64,000 bases of DNA, taken from assembly GCA_963082975.1 (NCBI GenBank), contig OY720347.1:17125187-17189186 (forward strand), in the 5' to 3' direction. Source of the stretch: Labia minor (taxonomy: Eukaryota; Arthropoda; Insecta; Dermaptera; Spongiphoridae). The position numbers were made by a program, and so were the translations under genes. The first letter of the stretch is position 1. Every line of letters begins with the position of its first letter. The notes below the pieces were generated by a model. The model was not told the origin of the DNA. It saw only the letters and a list, made by a program, of their open reading frames with translations, and ran no database searches. Of the stretch, positions 10,617 to 21,912 are shown piece after piece.

Positions 10617-10875
10617 AGTGCCTGATTATACGGTACCCGGTCTATACGTCCGCGGGGGGGGGGGGAGCTAGCGAGTGGCGCCTAAAAAGCTGATTGTGTT
10701 AAAGTATTTTAATTGATGAATAATTTTTATAAATATATATATATATATATATATATAAATATATTGTTTTGTAAAAAAGTCGTAAATTTGAATAATTAAC
10801 CACATTTTTTACATAATTTTCTTTTACTTGAAGTAGAAATGCGGAGAAAATTATTTTGATCCGCCACTGTGAATC
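10617..10875. mobile_element. Possible hAT-type MITE containing a G13 run
   Basis: The left side has CAGTGCCTGATTATACGG, and the right side reads CAGTGGCGGATCAAAA on the minus strand, both of hAT-end type. Between them lie a run of 13 G at about 10,653-10,665 and a TA microsatellite. The flanking octamers do not match, so the boundaries are not certain. Confidence 0.35.
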
Positions 10876-10919
10876 TTTTAGTATAAGGGAAAATAGATTT
10901 AAAGATTGGACTGACAATT

Positions 10920-11215
10920 CTCGTTGAAACATTGAATTATTTGTAGATTTAACCAGAAAAACTTTTTCTTTTATAAAAACTTTCAATAAATGAAACCAAA
11001 AATTAATAATAAATTTAAAAGGTTAAACGTATACTGAGTATAGTATATCTTCTGATGATGACATTAATTTTGGAATGATTATAAAATTTATTTTGAAATA
11101 AAATACCGAGTGCTGTTAATAATAACTTACCTTTAACCTTTTAATTTTATTATTAATTTTAAGTTCCATTTATTGAAAGTTGTTATAAAAGAAAAAAAAT
11201 CCGGTTAAATCTACA
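10920..11215. repeat. Inverted repeat with arms of about 85 bp
   Basis: The left arm contains TTGTAGATTTAACC, then TTTATAAAAACTTTCAATAA and ATTAATAATAAA. The right arm contains the reverse complement in order, up to GGTTAAATCTACAAA. The loop is about 100 bp. Probably a foldback element remnant. Confidence 0.65.
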
Positions 11216-12500
11216 AACCCTTTTCAATCCGAAATAACGTTCGGATGGGAAAAAGTGGAAATTTTAATTAAAAAATAAATAATATCCGTATTTTTTTTTT
11301 GTCCTAATAATATAGAATTTATAAAATAGAATATAAAAAAATTGTTTATTCTCTAATTTGATATGCTCATATTTAAACAGTGCAAATATGGGAATCGGTT
11401 GACTTTCCAGGGAAGGATTAATCTTTGAGTTTGTCCTCTGATTGGAGTTCAGAGTATCTTGCTTGTGAAGCCTAACCTCTGTCAATTAAATGTAATAATG
11501 TAATTAATTTGCGAATTCTCTACCTTCGCATCCTATCTCTCGCTTCTCCTATACATACATATCGTCCTTATTCTACTTTGCCTCTCCTTGTTTATACTTT
11601 CCATTACAAAGTTTCTCGTCATGTGTACACAATATTTACAATGAACAGTCGACAACGAAGAAACATGAACCAATTAAGATGGATAGAAGGCGGAATAATA
11701 TACATCACCGAATAAGCAAGCGAAAGAAGTGATAAAGTTTGGAGGAGGGAGGGGGGGCGTTAAAGAAATGTCGCAAGTGAGAAGAAGAAGGCCACAAAAA
11801 AGGATGGGTTGCCTTGTCAAGTTGGAAGGAATTAAATCTTTAACTTGATTATATGACTCTTATGACAAAGATTTCTGGACGTTGAATTTAATTTAATCTG
11901 AGGAACGTGAGCTCTAAAGGATTTTCGAGGATTTATATATATATATCGTACTTTAATTGAATTTTCTTTTTTTAATAAAATTAATAGTAGTATTTAAATA
12001 AATTTTAAGTAAATATTCAAATGTTCAATTAGAATGATTGATTTTATTTTTATTTTGTTGTGTATTTATTTTTTAAATTTTATCTATTGAATCAAATTAA
12101 ATTAAATAAAAGATATTTTATGGATTTATTCGTTGATTGTTTTAAAATAATGCATATTTTTAGTACATTTTTAATTTATTATTTATTTATTTAGATAGAA
12201 GAAATGTATTTGAAATTTTTTATAGATATCTCAATCGATCTCTAGAAGGTATAGAAGAAATATAATTGAATTATAATTAATTAATTGTAATATAATTAGC
12301 TTTAATTACTTGTAGTAACTAACTCCTTTTGTATTGCCCGATTAATTTTTTTTCAACGGAGTCTGAAGCATAAATATTGATTTCAGGATAGATTTTCATT
12401 TTGAAGGTAATTAGGAATGTTTTATAGCATTGAAATTAATGATGAATTCTTATTAATTCTTCTTATCAAATTAAAATTGCACTAAAAAGAATAAAATAAT
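11216..12500. other. Intergenic DNA without a supported gene
   Basis: Mostly AT-rich. A less AT-rich stretch at about 11,500-11,840 has pyrimidine-rich then purine-rich runs (GGAGGAGGGAGGGGGGGCG). Short open frames on both strands give peptides I do not recognise. Confidence 0.4.
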
Positions 12501-12502
12501 AT

Positions 12503-13083
12503 AAATATAAAAAATTTTTATAAAATAACGTTTTTCCAATGGACTAAAAAGAATAAAATAATTTTTCTATAAGCCTGACAACGTTTATGGATGAATTGCT
12601 TCTTATTCAACTAACTGTTTCATTTGATTTCTATGCAATTAACTTCCTTTATAGAGCTATTATTCATATATATATACATATATACCACACTAAAACACTT
12701 CATTAACAAGTAACACATATCTTTGGATTACATTGATAATATGTAAATTTAATAAAAATTCTTTTAAATTTTGAAACATACTTTGATATAAGTATATTAC
12801 AGTGAAAAATAATCAAAGATTAATTTCTTAGCTCTTAACATATCAATTTTATTGCATGATAAAAAAATTTGTCAATTTATGTGTTTAATAAAATTTTTAT
12901 TATTACAAAAATTTGACTTGATTTTTCATATGAGTAAATAAAACTAAATGCGCCCAACGTTTTTCGTTGAATATGAAGCAATTCATCCATAAACTTTGTC
13001 AAGCTTATAGAAAAATTATTTTATTCTTTTTAGTCCATTGAAAAAACGTTATTTTATAAAAAAAATTTATTTTTATATTTTAA
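12503..13083. mobile_element. Foldback/MITE-like element with TIRs of about 110 bp
   Basis: The left arm carries TTTTTCCAATGGACTAAAAA, then GAATAAAATAATTTTTCTAT and CATCCATAAACG-type sequence in reverse. The right arm repeats this in inverted order, ending in CTTTTTAGTCCATTGAAAAA. The centre of about 360 bp is AT-rich and non-coding. Exact ends and target duplications are hidden by A/T runs. Confidence 0.7.
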
Positions 13084-13402
13084 TATTTTCTCAAGTTCTG
13101 CTAAACTTTTTTATTTTATTATAGATTTATTTTATTTAATTTTAAATTTTTTATTTTTATGAGGTTTATGTAGTTTGTGACTTTACCATTAGAGCTACAA
13201 TTGATTTTAGAATTATTTTAATAAAGTATTATATATAGTTTTTAATATTTTAAATAAACATAATATATTCTGTGGTCTAGAATATTTCATTTTAAAAATA
13301 TTATTTATTATTTCGTTATCACACAAATAAAAAAAAATAATAATACTAGTTGGATAAACTCAATTAGTTCATGGAAAGATTGACAGACGTGTATTCCATT
13401 AC

Positions 13403-13464
13403 TGTTCACAAAAAGTCCAATGAATGAAGTGGAAGCATCCAATAATGACAACGAGAGCGGCCAT
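13403..13464 (-). CDS. Candidate signal-peptide first exon
   Basis: On the minus strand, an ATG opens a 20-residue hydrophobic peptide (MAALVVIIGCFHFIHW, then TFCE) that runs into GTAATG, a plausible donor. The composition resembles a secretory signal. No downstream exon was found and the other two frames are also open here, so this is weak. Confidence 0.2.
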
Positions 13465-13970
13465 ATTCTATATAACATAGAATTCCAGGTTTTCAATTGC
13501 TTATTTGGAAGAATGTACTGAAATGAAAGTTGAAAATAAAAAAGCAAATGGAATTTCTATTTTCTTATTTTTGGATTGTCTAATTTTTTAACATATAGAA
13601 TATACAAAAACTGAAACAAAAAAGAAAAAAAAATACAATATATATTATACTAGATGATAATATATTTAACTTTAATAAAGTAATTTAATTTTTAATTCTT
13701 ATTTCAATAAAATTGGTTAATATTATTCATTTGGCCTGAAAAAAAATATTGAAGCAATAATATTTAATGATCAATAATTTAAAAAAAAATAATTAATGGA
13801 TTTACCAATTGGATTTTATTAACTATAAGTAATCAAGTGATTAGTATTTTTCAATTTCATTGATTGATGCCATTAAAATAATCATTTTCTGTTACATCCA
13901 TTAAAAAAAATATATTTATATATACATATATTTATTTATTTGTGCTTTGGGTAAAAAAATACATAATTTG

Positions 13971-14011
<41 letters not shown>

Positions 14012-15524
14012 CGAGTTAGTAATAAATAGAAGTACAAATACAAGTTGTTATTATATTAATGAATATCTGAAATCCAGACTAGATTAATGTAAAATAAGAT
14101 GGGATCTTATCAGTTTGGGAAATTTTCTTAAAATAATTTCTACTGGCTTCAGAAGGGTAATTAAAAAAATGTGCCAAAAAAAATCAAAATGTTTTTCTAT
14201 TTAAGCATAAATTCAATATTTTGATTATAAAGTATTATATTATAAAAGAAATCTTATATTTTTATATATTTATTAATTAATCGTTCATTGGTAAATATAT
14301 AAATATAATTTCTATTTTTTTCTTTTAAATATCAACAAACCCGTTTAAAATTAGGCTTTATCTTACATTAGAAAATAGTAGGGATAATAATTATAATAAT
14401 ATTAATTATAGTTGTAGTATAAATTACTACAACGCAACATTTCTCTCATCTTAGGACACAATTACTTCACACCACTCATACACAACACTATCTCTTCAAT
14501 CGAGTTCTTATTTTGTCCTTACTCTCATGATAATTAATTAAAATAATAATTTTAAAAATATTGGAATATAGGTATCTAATATATATTAAATACAGCTGTT
14601 TACTTATTGTTAGAGAATATTATTTTCAGAAAATAACCAATTATAGTTACAACCCGTAACAAATAAAGTGTAGATGTGGAAAAAGTAAAAAAAAAAATAG
14701 TTAATAATTGGTCATTAGTTTTTAAGATACAGGTGTTAATTAATTTTTCACAACATAAGAAGAGAAAATGAAATTGTGAATTTATTTGTACAATAAATAA
14801 CAATTAAAGGAATTTTCAGTAAAATACAATATATTTGAATAACTTATTTATTTAGTTAAAACAATGAACAACGTTTCGTCTGCTTATTCTGCAGTCGTTA
14901 TCAAGCACCGTACACTTGCTCTGATATAAGCGAACTGAATGTATAACAACAACAACAAAAACAAATTTCAAATAAATTGATTAAATTTCAAAAATTGAAT
15001 GCTCTGGTAATTTACAAAAAAGAATAATTTTAATCTTTAAAAAAATACTATTTGAAATTATAAAAAAGAAAGGTTATATAAAAAAAATATGAATAAAAAT
15101 AAATATATGAAATATTAATTGAAGAAATAAATTAAAGCTACAATTTTTCTGACTTACCATAATTGAAATCTCACGAGTATCTATCCCACCATCCATATTA
15201 TCTAATTAAAAAAATAAATTAAAATTATCTGTCTTATTTATATGTATATATGAAAAATATATGAAAGATCAGCAATGCATAATACTCCTCATAACATCAT
15301 TACATATTCTTTAATTGATGTGCTTAATTAATTTATTATGCGTAAATGTTAAATTTAACTCACTTTACTGACTTAGAAATATCCTATTCACAAACTATTG
15401 AATTGATATATTACATATATAATAAATATTATTAGATTTAATGAAAAAAAGACTACTTAATGTTTAAAGAATTCAAGATTTATTTTTTAATTTTATTTTT
15501 TTAATGAATAAAAAAATAATTTTA
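13465..15524. other. AT-rich intergenic DNA downstream of the transporter gene
   Basis: I see no gene. It contains a 37-base TA microsatellite at about 13,972-14,008, many A/T runs and the repeat at 14,835-14,940. Confidence 0.5.
14835..14940 (-). repeat. Repeat with hammerhead-like core, copy 1
   Basis: On the minus strand it reads TTGATAACGACTGCAGAATA, then AGCAGACGAAACGTTGTTC. A diverged copy lies at 35,385-35,470 on the plus strand. The CTGC/GCAG stem followed by CGAAAC resembles stem II and the GAAA core of hammerhead ribozymes found in Penelope-like elements, but the CUGAUGA box is degenerate. Confidence 0.45.
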
Positions 15525-16024
15525 TTAATTTGCAATGGTTTGTTGCATTTCATTTTCCATTCGCGAATAGACAACAACCAAATTATTTGATTTATTTTTT
15601 TCGGTTTTAAATTTGGTTTCTGGAATTTTAAAAACAATAAATATAAAACCTAACGTGCCAATTACGGTAAACAATGGAAAATAAATTTCTTCGAAATTGA
15701 AATATATAAGTGTAAATAGATAATCCAGCATAAATTTACAACAAGTTATGATACCAATTCCTACTCGCCGTGCGTAAAATGGAATTAATTCCACTGCCAA
15801 TACCTGAGGAATAAATTCAAGACCCAAATAAATAAAAAAAATATTAATGTGAGATAGAATTTTAACTGAGAGTTTCCATTCTTCAATTAATTTTATAAAA
15901 TAAAAAATTGTAAAACAGAGTAGGCAAATTGTAGTTATGCCCACACTTGATAGAAAAATTATTTTTCGACCAACGGTATCAATGAGACAACAGCAAAGGA
16001 GCATGCCGAAGATTGGTAGGATTT
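15525..16024 (-). CDS. MFS transporter exon 5 (last)
   Basis: It follows the acceptor TTTTTTTCTTGTTCTAG and starts with two bases that complete a glutamine codon with the C left by exon 4. It encodes residues 283-448, the last six membrane segments, DTVGRK and PETK. The stop is the TAA at 15,525-15,527. Confidence 0.85.
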
Positions 16025-19000
16025 CTAGAACAAGAAAAAAATGAATCAATAAAATTATGTCTAAATTATGTTAAAAATTAAAATACGTTAGTATATATTA
16101 TGATTAAGGAGGGAGCTAGCCGAGAGTGTAGCGTAGCAATTTTCTACACAATAAGTTGGCGTTCGATTCCAACTAAGAACAATTTTTTCTAATAAAATTG
16201 AATTTAACATCAGCTGCCTCCGGCTCCAGGAACTTACATAATCAGAATCAACTTTTGGTTTATGAAATCATTGCTATTGACTATCATTCTGTGATCCTTG
16301 GCTGAAATCAGCTGTAATTGTTTCATTCCAACGGTCCAGATATCTACGTTATATCAAGAAAATATTTTGATAGAAACTTTCTACATACTAGAATTTAGTT
16401 ATCATATATTTTATTCCCTAAAAACCCATTTATCATACAACTTCCTCGATAACTTCCCAAGTTTCCTTTTAATTTCCTTTCAGAAATAAGTCGAATTCAA
16501 ATTGACAATTGACAAATTCAAGAGACTAATTAAGATATCTTCCTTATTACCGACCGACAATAGTAAGGGAGGTATTGTTTTCACACCAAATTTCACATGT
16601 GGAGATTTTTACATATCTCCACGAATCATGCATTTTCTAAACAGAAAAAAGTATTTTTAGCATGATGTCTGTCCGTCTGTCCGTCCGTCTGTCCGTCTGT
16701 CCGTCTGTCCGTCTGTCCGTCTGTCCGTCCGTATAGATGTGTACAGCCTGAACGGCTCAACCGATTTTGATGAAATTTGGTATATTTACTTAATGCATCA
16801 GTGGGATGAATTGATCAACTTTTGGTGCAATTCGGGAAACCGGAAGTGGTAGTATTAGCGATCGACGATAGGAAGGAAAGGGTTATTTTCACACCAAAGG
16901 AGATTTTTTTATATATCACCACGAATCATGCATTTTGTATTGGTTTTATCCTCGAAAAAAATCATATTTATTAGTTTTTTCTTGATTTAAAATTATATGA
17001 CGTCATCCAGCCATGCATGACGTCACAGCCTGGTCTTGCATATATATTATAAATAAAATAAAATTAAAAATGTTTATATTTATTATTTATGTATCCATAT
17101 CTGTTTTTTATTACATTAATAGATATATGAAAATTATTTGAAATTGTTTCTGTAGCTGGAAATTAATTTATTTCAAACCGTCGGTCGGTTCGGACCTGGC
17201 CACAGGTCAACTTATTTTTTTTGTTGTATACCATTATTTAGAAAATTTTACTTCAAGTAATTTAAAAGTATGTAGTTATCGGTGCATTTCTTTGATAAAA
17301 TTCTTCAATAATCCAGATTGATATTTAGGGATAGCAGAAGAACATCCATCTGATTCACTAATAAATTTATAATCCCTTGTTTTTCTAAAACTAAAGTTAA
17401 TCAGTACTTTTTTTGGTGATATTTTGATTTCAATAGATGTGTGAAAATACATAAGAATGGGTCATTTTTCAGTTCGAATCATTTTCATTGTTGTGCAGTG
17501 TTTTAAATTACAATTATCAAACCATATAAGTTTAAGATTGTTGAACATTAACTAATGTATTGCTAGAATATTTCAATTGCTTACGTAAGGAAATCATATG
17601 AAGGGATTCATCCTTTAAAGATGGTAGGATTCTATAACTATGATGCATGTAGTATATTCTTCCTACTGCTACTTGAATTATTTGTACAATGATCATTAAT
17701 CCAATACTCTTGAAGATATACCTGCAAATTATTATTTTATTAAATATTAATTAATATTATATAAATTAAATAAATACACATTTATCCTATACGAAAGGAT
17801 TATTTTTATTTTTATTAAACTTAAAAAAAGGCTTTAATTTAAAAACCAATTCAATTCTTTTTTAATATATTAAAAAAACAAATAAATATTTTTCACCACT
17901 GAATTTCTTTAAATATATATTTTCTAATAATTAAATTTTTTTAATATATTTTTTAAATTATTATAAGAGAATCTATTATTTTTTCAATCGATTAATTCTT
18001 GCTTCAATACTCTTTTAGGATATACTTTTATCTAAATATTATTTTTAATTACTTTACTTAATAATTTTATATTGTTACCTCTAAAGATTTATATTTTATA
18101 TATAATAATCTTAAAAAAAGACTTAAGTATATGCTTTTTTCAGATATTAAATTGGTTTTTTCTTAAATTCATTTTCATTATTGAAATTGTAAATTATCCA
18201 AATGGAATTGGACAGTATATATGTAATTAAATGATATAAATATTTTATTATTCTCACCTTTTTGATTTAATCATGGCACATAAGCCAATTTCAGTTTTCT
18301 CTGGAATAGAATCCAATTTTTCTTTGATCAAATTAATTTCTTTGTCAATATCAATATCGATACTCTTTCCTCTCAATTTTTCAATAGATTGTCGAGCTTG
18401 AATTTCATTTCCTTTTGCAAAAAGCCAAATTGGTGAATCGGGCAGCAAGAAACATCCAATGAACGTGAAGATTGATAGAATCAACCAGCAGTGCGTATAT
18501 TCACCAAATTTGATTATAAAATATTCGTAGAAAATGCCGGTCAAACAAAGAAAGATAAGAGAAATGCAGATTAATCTTCCACGATCTTTTGGTTCGGAAA
18601 TCTCTTCCAAATATATTAATTGTAAAGGGATGATAATGATAGCTACACTCATTAAACTTTCAAAGACTAATACGATCTGAAAATATTAATATCATTTGTA
18701 AGAACATTAAAAAATAATTTTACATTTAATCCATTATTAATTAAAAAAATATTTACAATGTCGGTATAGGAAAAGAAAAAACGAAGAATCCACAGGATGA
18801 TCTTTAAAAATGATAGATAAATTATAAGATTCTTAATAGAAATGTCTTTTGTCGTTGTATTGAATGGTATAACAACTAATGGAGATATTAGTTGTATAAC
18901 AGAATAGATAATAGACAATACATTAAGTCTGCTTGATGTTAATATGTAGGGTTGATAGGTTAATAATCCCAAATCAAAATAATTTACCGATACTGAAATA

Positions 19001-20361
19001 AAAAATCCAGTTATAATTAATTCCTTATCTAGTATTTAGTACATGACCATCAGACCGGATATGGTCCGTCTTTAGATTTTCTTACAAAAAATCATTATAC
19101 ACCATCCGTTAATTATAATAATATACCGTAGAACCTCGATAACTCAAACCTCGGGTACTTAAAAACACAAAGACAAACTCTTGTTATTTTTTAAACTAAC
19201 TGAGTGTACGCTCAAAACTATAATCGTTTAAATAATTTCTATAATAAATTGTTATCTAATAACTTCTCTACAATAATTCTATCAAACATCCGATTATATT
19301 TTATAAGATTTACCTAGACCCAGAGTGTTGTTATTTCTTTATTAAAGAAAAAAGAACAGAAATTTAAATTTGTTTTATGTATTTTTATGAATTGTATATC
19401 TCCTCTTGGTTATCTGTTTCGACACTACAATATATATATATATATAGATGTAACTAGATAGCTGAAAGATAAAAAAGAAGAATAAGGAATAGTATCATAT
19501 ATATGCATAGAATACATTAAAAAGGGAATTGATAATTCCCATTCCAATATTATATTCCCTTCTTTAACAAGTACAATTTCGGTTTCTAAATTTATTGTAT
19601 ATTATTAACTTTATTTTAAAATACATTATGTACATATTTAAGTTTTTTTTTTCAAGTTTTTTCTATAAATCCCTGAAGAGTATATAATTTTGAAAAATTA
19701 GAAAAATGAGGTTAAATAATATAAAATGATTATTTAATTATTACATGACAATATCGATAGGAAATGTTATTATTATTTGATTTCTTTTAGGTAATCAAGT
19801 TTATAAAAAACTTCAACTTAATTTTCATCAGTGAGGAAATAAAATTAAAATAATAATTAATACTTTTATTAATAAAAATGAAAAAATGAAAATAAAAAAT
19901 CTGGAGTGTCTTCACTCGACTATCTCGCAAATTGAATTGGATTAAATAACATCTATTAATTTAAATTAAATTAAATTAATTAAATTATAAATTAAAAAAT
20001 AATATTTATTCAACAAGCGCATGTTTGGCTCTTTGTTTATGGCACCACGTCACGTGTTGGCGCGTGAGATTTGCAGAGTTAAAAAATTAATTCCGGTACT
20101 TTCAGCGATTCAATCAAGCTGAAATTCTATATATAGCAGTTTTATACAATTAATAATCATGTGAAAAATTATCAAACGTACTTATATCTTTATTTTTACG
20201 GTCACTTTAGGAGAAAAAAAATCAAAACGTTGTAAGTAATGACCCTCTTTCGGTTGAGCTACATTTCTCAAAAGTTGATAGAAAACTACGAATTTTGAAT
20301 AATGCCCGTGTACCAAATTTCATTATTCTAGCTCAAACCGTTTTTGCGTAATCTTGTCTAG

Positions 20362-20412
<51 letters not shown>

Positions 20413-21666
20413 CATTTTTCTCAACCTTAGTGAAAATGATTCAGGAGCCTTAAAAAATGTATAAAAAAATCAAAATCTCAAAATCGAAAATTTTCGTGAT
20501 CGCAATACTATCAATAGTAAAAAAAATGATCAAATAGATTTTTATTTATTTATTTTATAGGAATAATATATCTAAATAAATATTTTACTTTAAATTTGTT
20601 TTCTTTTTGAAATTATCACAAAACTTTAGGACTATTAATAACATTCCATAAATAATAGATAATTTAAATTTCTATTTAACTTTCATAACAAGATTATATA
20701 AATTAAACGATTTATTTTTGAAATGGTATCGTTTATACATAATAAATATTGTTATGAAGAATAGGCATTCTAGAATATAATGATATAGCTACAGTTTTTA
20801 ACGTTCTATAGCAGGGGTGTCAAACTCATAGGTACACTTGGGCCAAACAAACGTTTAACTTTAGGCGGGCCGCAGACAAATTGTTAGTCGAATATCTGAT
20901 CGCGAAAAACATGTTACCTTTTTTTTAAGAGATAAATTGAAAATTTTTTAAAAAAGTCGAAAGTTGAGGCGGGCCGCTAGTTTGACACCCCTGTACTATA
21001 GTAAGTTTTATATTCAATTCGAATATATAATTAATTAACTGATTACCCTCCCCCATCCCCTAGATAACTAAGCCTATATAACTTGATTTCGATACTGGCA
21101 CCTGTCTACTTTAAATCAAAATTATCAGAATCTGAAAAATCCAATTTCAAGTATCCGAAAAGTTTATTTTGATAAAGTGATTTATAAAAATTCAACAATT
21201 TTTAATTTACTATTATATGATATTATATTGAATGTGAAAATTAAAAAAAAAATAATTTTGAAATAAATAATATTTATAAACTCTTTTGATTATAGAGAAA
21301 AGATCAATCCATCAATCATGAATTAATATATAATACAAATATTTGATGATGATAATAACCTAACATACGGAGAAATGTTTTTTTATTAAATTAAATTATC
21401 CTCATATATTTTAAGATTAGATTTTAATTTAAATAAAATATTACTTAAGAAAGATAAAATTAAATTATAAATTATAAATTATAACTATGTACTAAATATT
21501 ATTATGTGAATGTAATATGAAAATGAATGTCTCCTATCAATAATTTAATAGTAATCAATTTGTATTTATATAATTTAATGGATGAATGAAAGGTATAAAT
21601 AAATTACTCACGGATTGCAATATATAAATAAATACGTCTCGGTGTGCATGTTTTTCGCCAGTTCAT
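15525..21666 (-). CDS. MFS sugar-transporter-like protein, 5 exons
   Basis: A membrane transporter of the major facilitator superfamily, closest in layout to insect trehalose/hexose (SLC2A/Tret1-like) carriers. Exons on the minus strand: 21,612-21,666; 18,757-18,992; 18,258-18,676; 17,585-17,721; 15,525-16,024. All introns are GT-AG, all junction phases agree, and the protein is 448 residues (family usual 450-500). It has about 12 hydrophobic segments. Visible family motifs: EISEPKDRG (122-130), PDSPIWL (176-182, the PESPRWL position), Q-x3-G-x3-YY in exon 4, DTVGRK (298-303), ELIPFYARR (about 361-369) and PETK (417-420). The GRK motif normally between TM2 and TM3 is absent, so substrate or activity may differ. 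The start is the only ATG in the first exon and is followed directly by the charged MNWRKTCTPRR end and TM1. Substrate not determined. Confidence 0.85.
16105..16330 (+). mobile_element. tRNA-derived SINE in transporter intron 4
   Basis: GGAGCTAGCCGAGAGTG contains a good Pol III A box (TAGCCGAGAG), and GTTCGATTCC at 16,161-16,170 is a perfect B box, 34 bases further on. The leucine-tRNA-like head is followed by an unrelated body with CAGCTGCCTCCGGCTCCAGG. It is not a functional tRNA: the acceptor arms do not pair. The 3' boundary is uncertain. Confidence 0.6.
16547..17214 (+). mobile_element. Family B Helentron-like element, copy B1 (668 bp)
   Basis: The 5' end is TTACCGACCGAC. The 3' end is CGTCGGTCGGT, TCG, the hairpin GACCTG-GCCA-CAGGTC (17,193-17,208), then AACTTA. 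The motif ACCGACCGACG is terminal at the 5' end but subterminal and inverted at the 3' end, an asymmetric repeat as in Helitron2/Helentron elements. A (GTCY)n array of about 16 units lies at 16,667-16,730, as in Helentron-associated HINE/DINE-1 repeats. Two TGACGTCA palindromes lie at 16,998 and 17,018. Non-coding. It lies in intron 4 of the transporter gene. Confidence 0.8.
17585..17721 (-). CDS. MFS transporter exon 4
   Basis: Acceptor TTTGCAG, donor GTAAGC; 137 bp. It starts with the third base of an arginine codon and ends after the first base of a glutamine codon. It encodes the start of the second half of the transporter, including Q-VAV-G-RI-YY, which matches the QQxSGxNxxxxY helix of sugar porters. 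Confidence 0.8.
18258..18676 (-). CDS. MFS transporter exon 3
   Basis: Acceptor TATTTTCAG, donor GTGAGA; 419 bp. It encodes residues 98-236 (TM4-TM6 and the start of the central loop), with EISEPKDRG and PDSPIWLFAKG followed by an ARQSIEKLRGK helix typical of the sugar-transporter central loop. Confidence 0.85.
18677..18756 (-). other. Intron 2 of the MFS transporter
   Basis: An 80-bp intron with donor GTAAATA and acceptor TTTTCAG, in phase 0. The frame also stays open through most of the intron on the exon 2 side, so only the motif context and phase show that it is removed. Confidence 0.7.
18757..18992 (-). CDS. MFS transporter exon 2
   Basis: Acceptor TTTTTTATTTCAG, donor GTAAATA; 236 bp. 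It completes a leucine codon with the C left by exon 1 and encodes residues 19-97, TM1-TM3. The expected GRK motif after TM2 is replaced by a TTTKDISIKN stretch. Confidence 0.8.
19129..19163 (-). mobile_element. Tigger-type end fragment
   Basis: CCGTAGAACCTCGATAACTC, then AAACCTCGGGTACTT, matches the right-hand end of the 491-bp element at 1,244-1,734. It abuts the end of the right inverted-repeat arm. Confidence 0.65.
19164..20811. repeat. Right arm of the long inverted repeat
   Basis: An inverted copy of 127-1,165, interrupted by a family-A element at 19,901-20,525. By eye most of the alignable sequence is identical, with small indels. It lies wholly inside intron 1 of the transporter gene. 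Confidence 0.85.
19901..20525 (-). mobile_element. Family A Helentron-like element, copy A1
   Basis: In its own orientation (minus strand) the element ends with the family hairpin, here GAGTGAAGACACTC, followed by CAG. It contains CGATTCAATCAAGCTGAAAT and the GAATTTTGAATAATGCCCGT block, plus a CA/GA microsatellite at 20,364-20,411. The left inverted-repeat arm lacks it, which gives an empty site in an A/T tract. Confidence 0.75.
20812..20993. mobile_element. 182-bp hAT MITE with 7/8 target duplication
   Basis: The perfect terminal inverted repeats CAGGGGTGTCAAACT and AGTTTGACACCCCTG enclose two GGCGGGCCGC motifs. The flanks are TTCTATAG (20,804-20,811) and TACTATAG (20,994-21,001). It is non-coding and would need a hAT transposase in trans. 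Related partial copies lie at 1-126 and 39,873-39,985. Confidence 0.9.
20994..21611 (-). other. Rest of transporter intron 1, AT-rich
   Basis: Apart from the repeat arm and MITE, intron 1 (18,993-21,611, 2.6 kb) contains only AT-rich DNA with no recognisable element in this part. Confidence 0.5.
21612..21666 (-). CDS. MFS transporter exon 1 (start)
   Basis: ATG at 21,664-21,666, ending at the consensus donor GTGAGTAA. It encodes 18 residues (MNWRKTCTPRRIYLYIAI) plus one base. Spliced to exon 2 it gives RIYLYIAILSVNYFDLGLLT, a well-formed first membrane helix with the basic N-terminus typical of sugar porters. The phase match to exon 2 supports it. Confidence 0.75.
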
Positions 21667-21912
21667 TTTATCACTATTCAACAACAAATTAAATTATTTG
21701 TTGAAAATATGGTGACCTTCGTAGAGCGGCGGATTTCTCAATTAAGTTTGAATGCCAACAGCTCATGCGACGCTAATTACATATATATCTAAAAATATAC
21801 TCGTATTTTATCCTCTTCGTTGTTAATTGAATATACCAGAAAACATATGTTTCGCTAGAGTAAAAGTATTTACAAACATTCTTGTTTATTATTTTCCAGA
21901 TGTATATATATA

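Noticed and set aside
10617-10875. Confident hAT element around the G13 run
   Set aside because: End motifs are hAT-like, but the flanking 8-mers do not match, so it is kept only at low confidence.
11264-11485. Possible exon on the minus strand after TTGACAG
   Set aside because: No usable donor, and the peptide shows no recognisable motif.
16105-16180. Genuine tRNA gene
   Set aside because: Good A and B boxes, but the acceptor and anticodon arms do not pair; a SINE head is the better explanation.
16298-16489. Open frame of 63 codons in transporter intron 4
   Set aside because: Overlaps the SINE body, shows no domain and lies on the opposite strand inside an intron.
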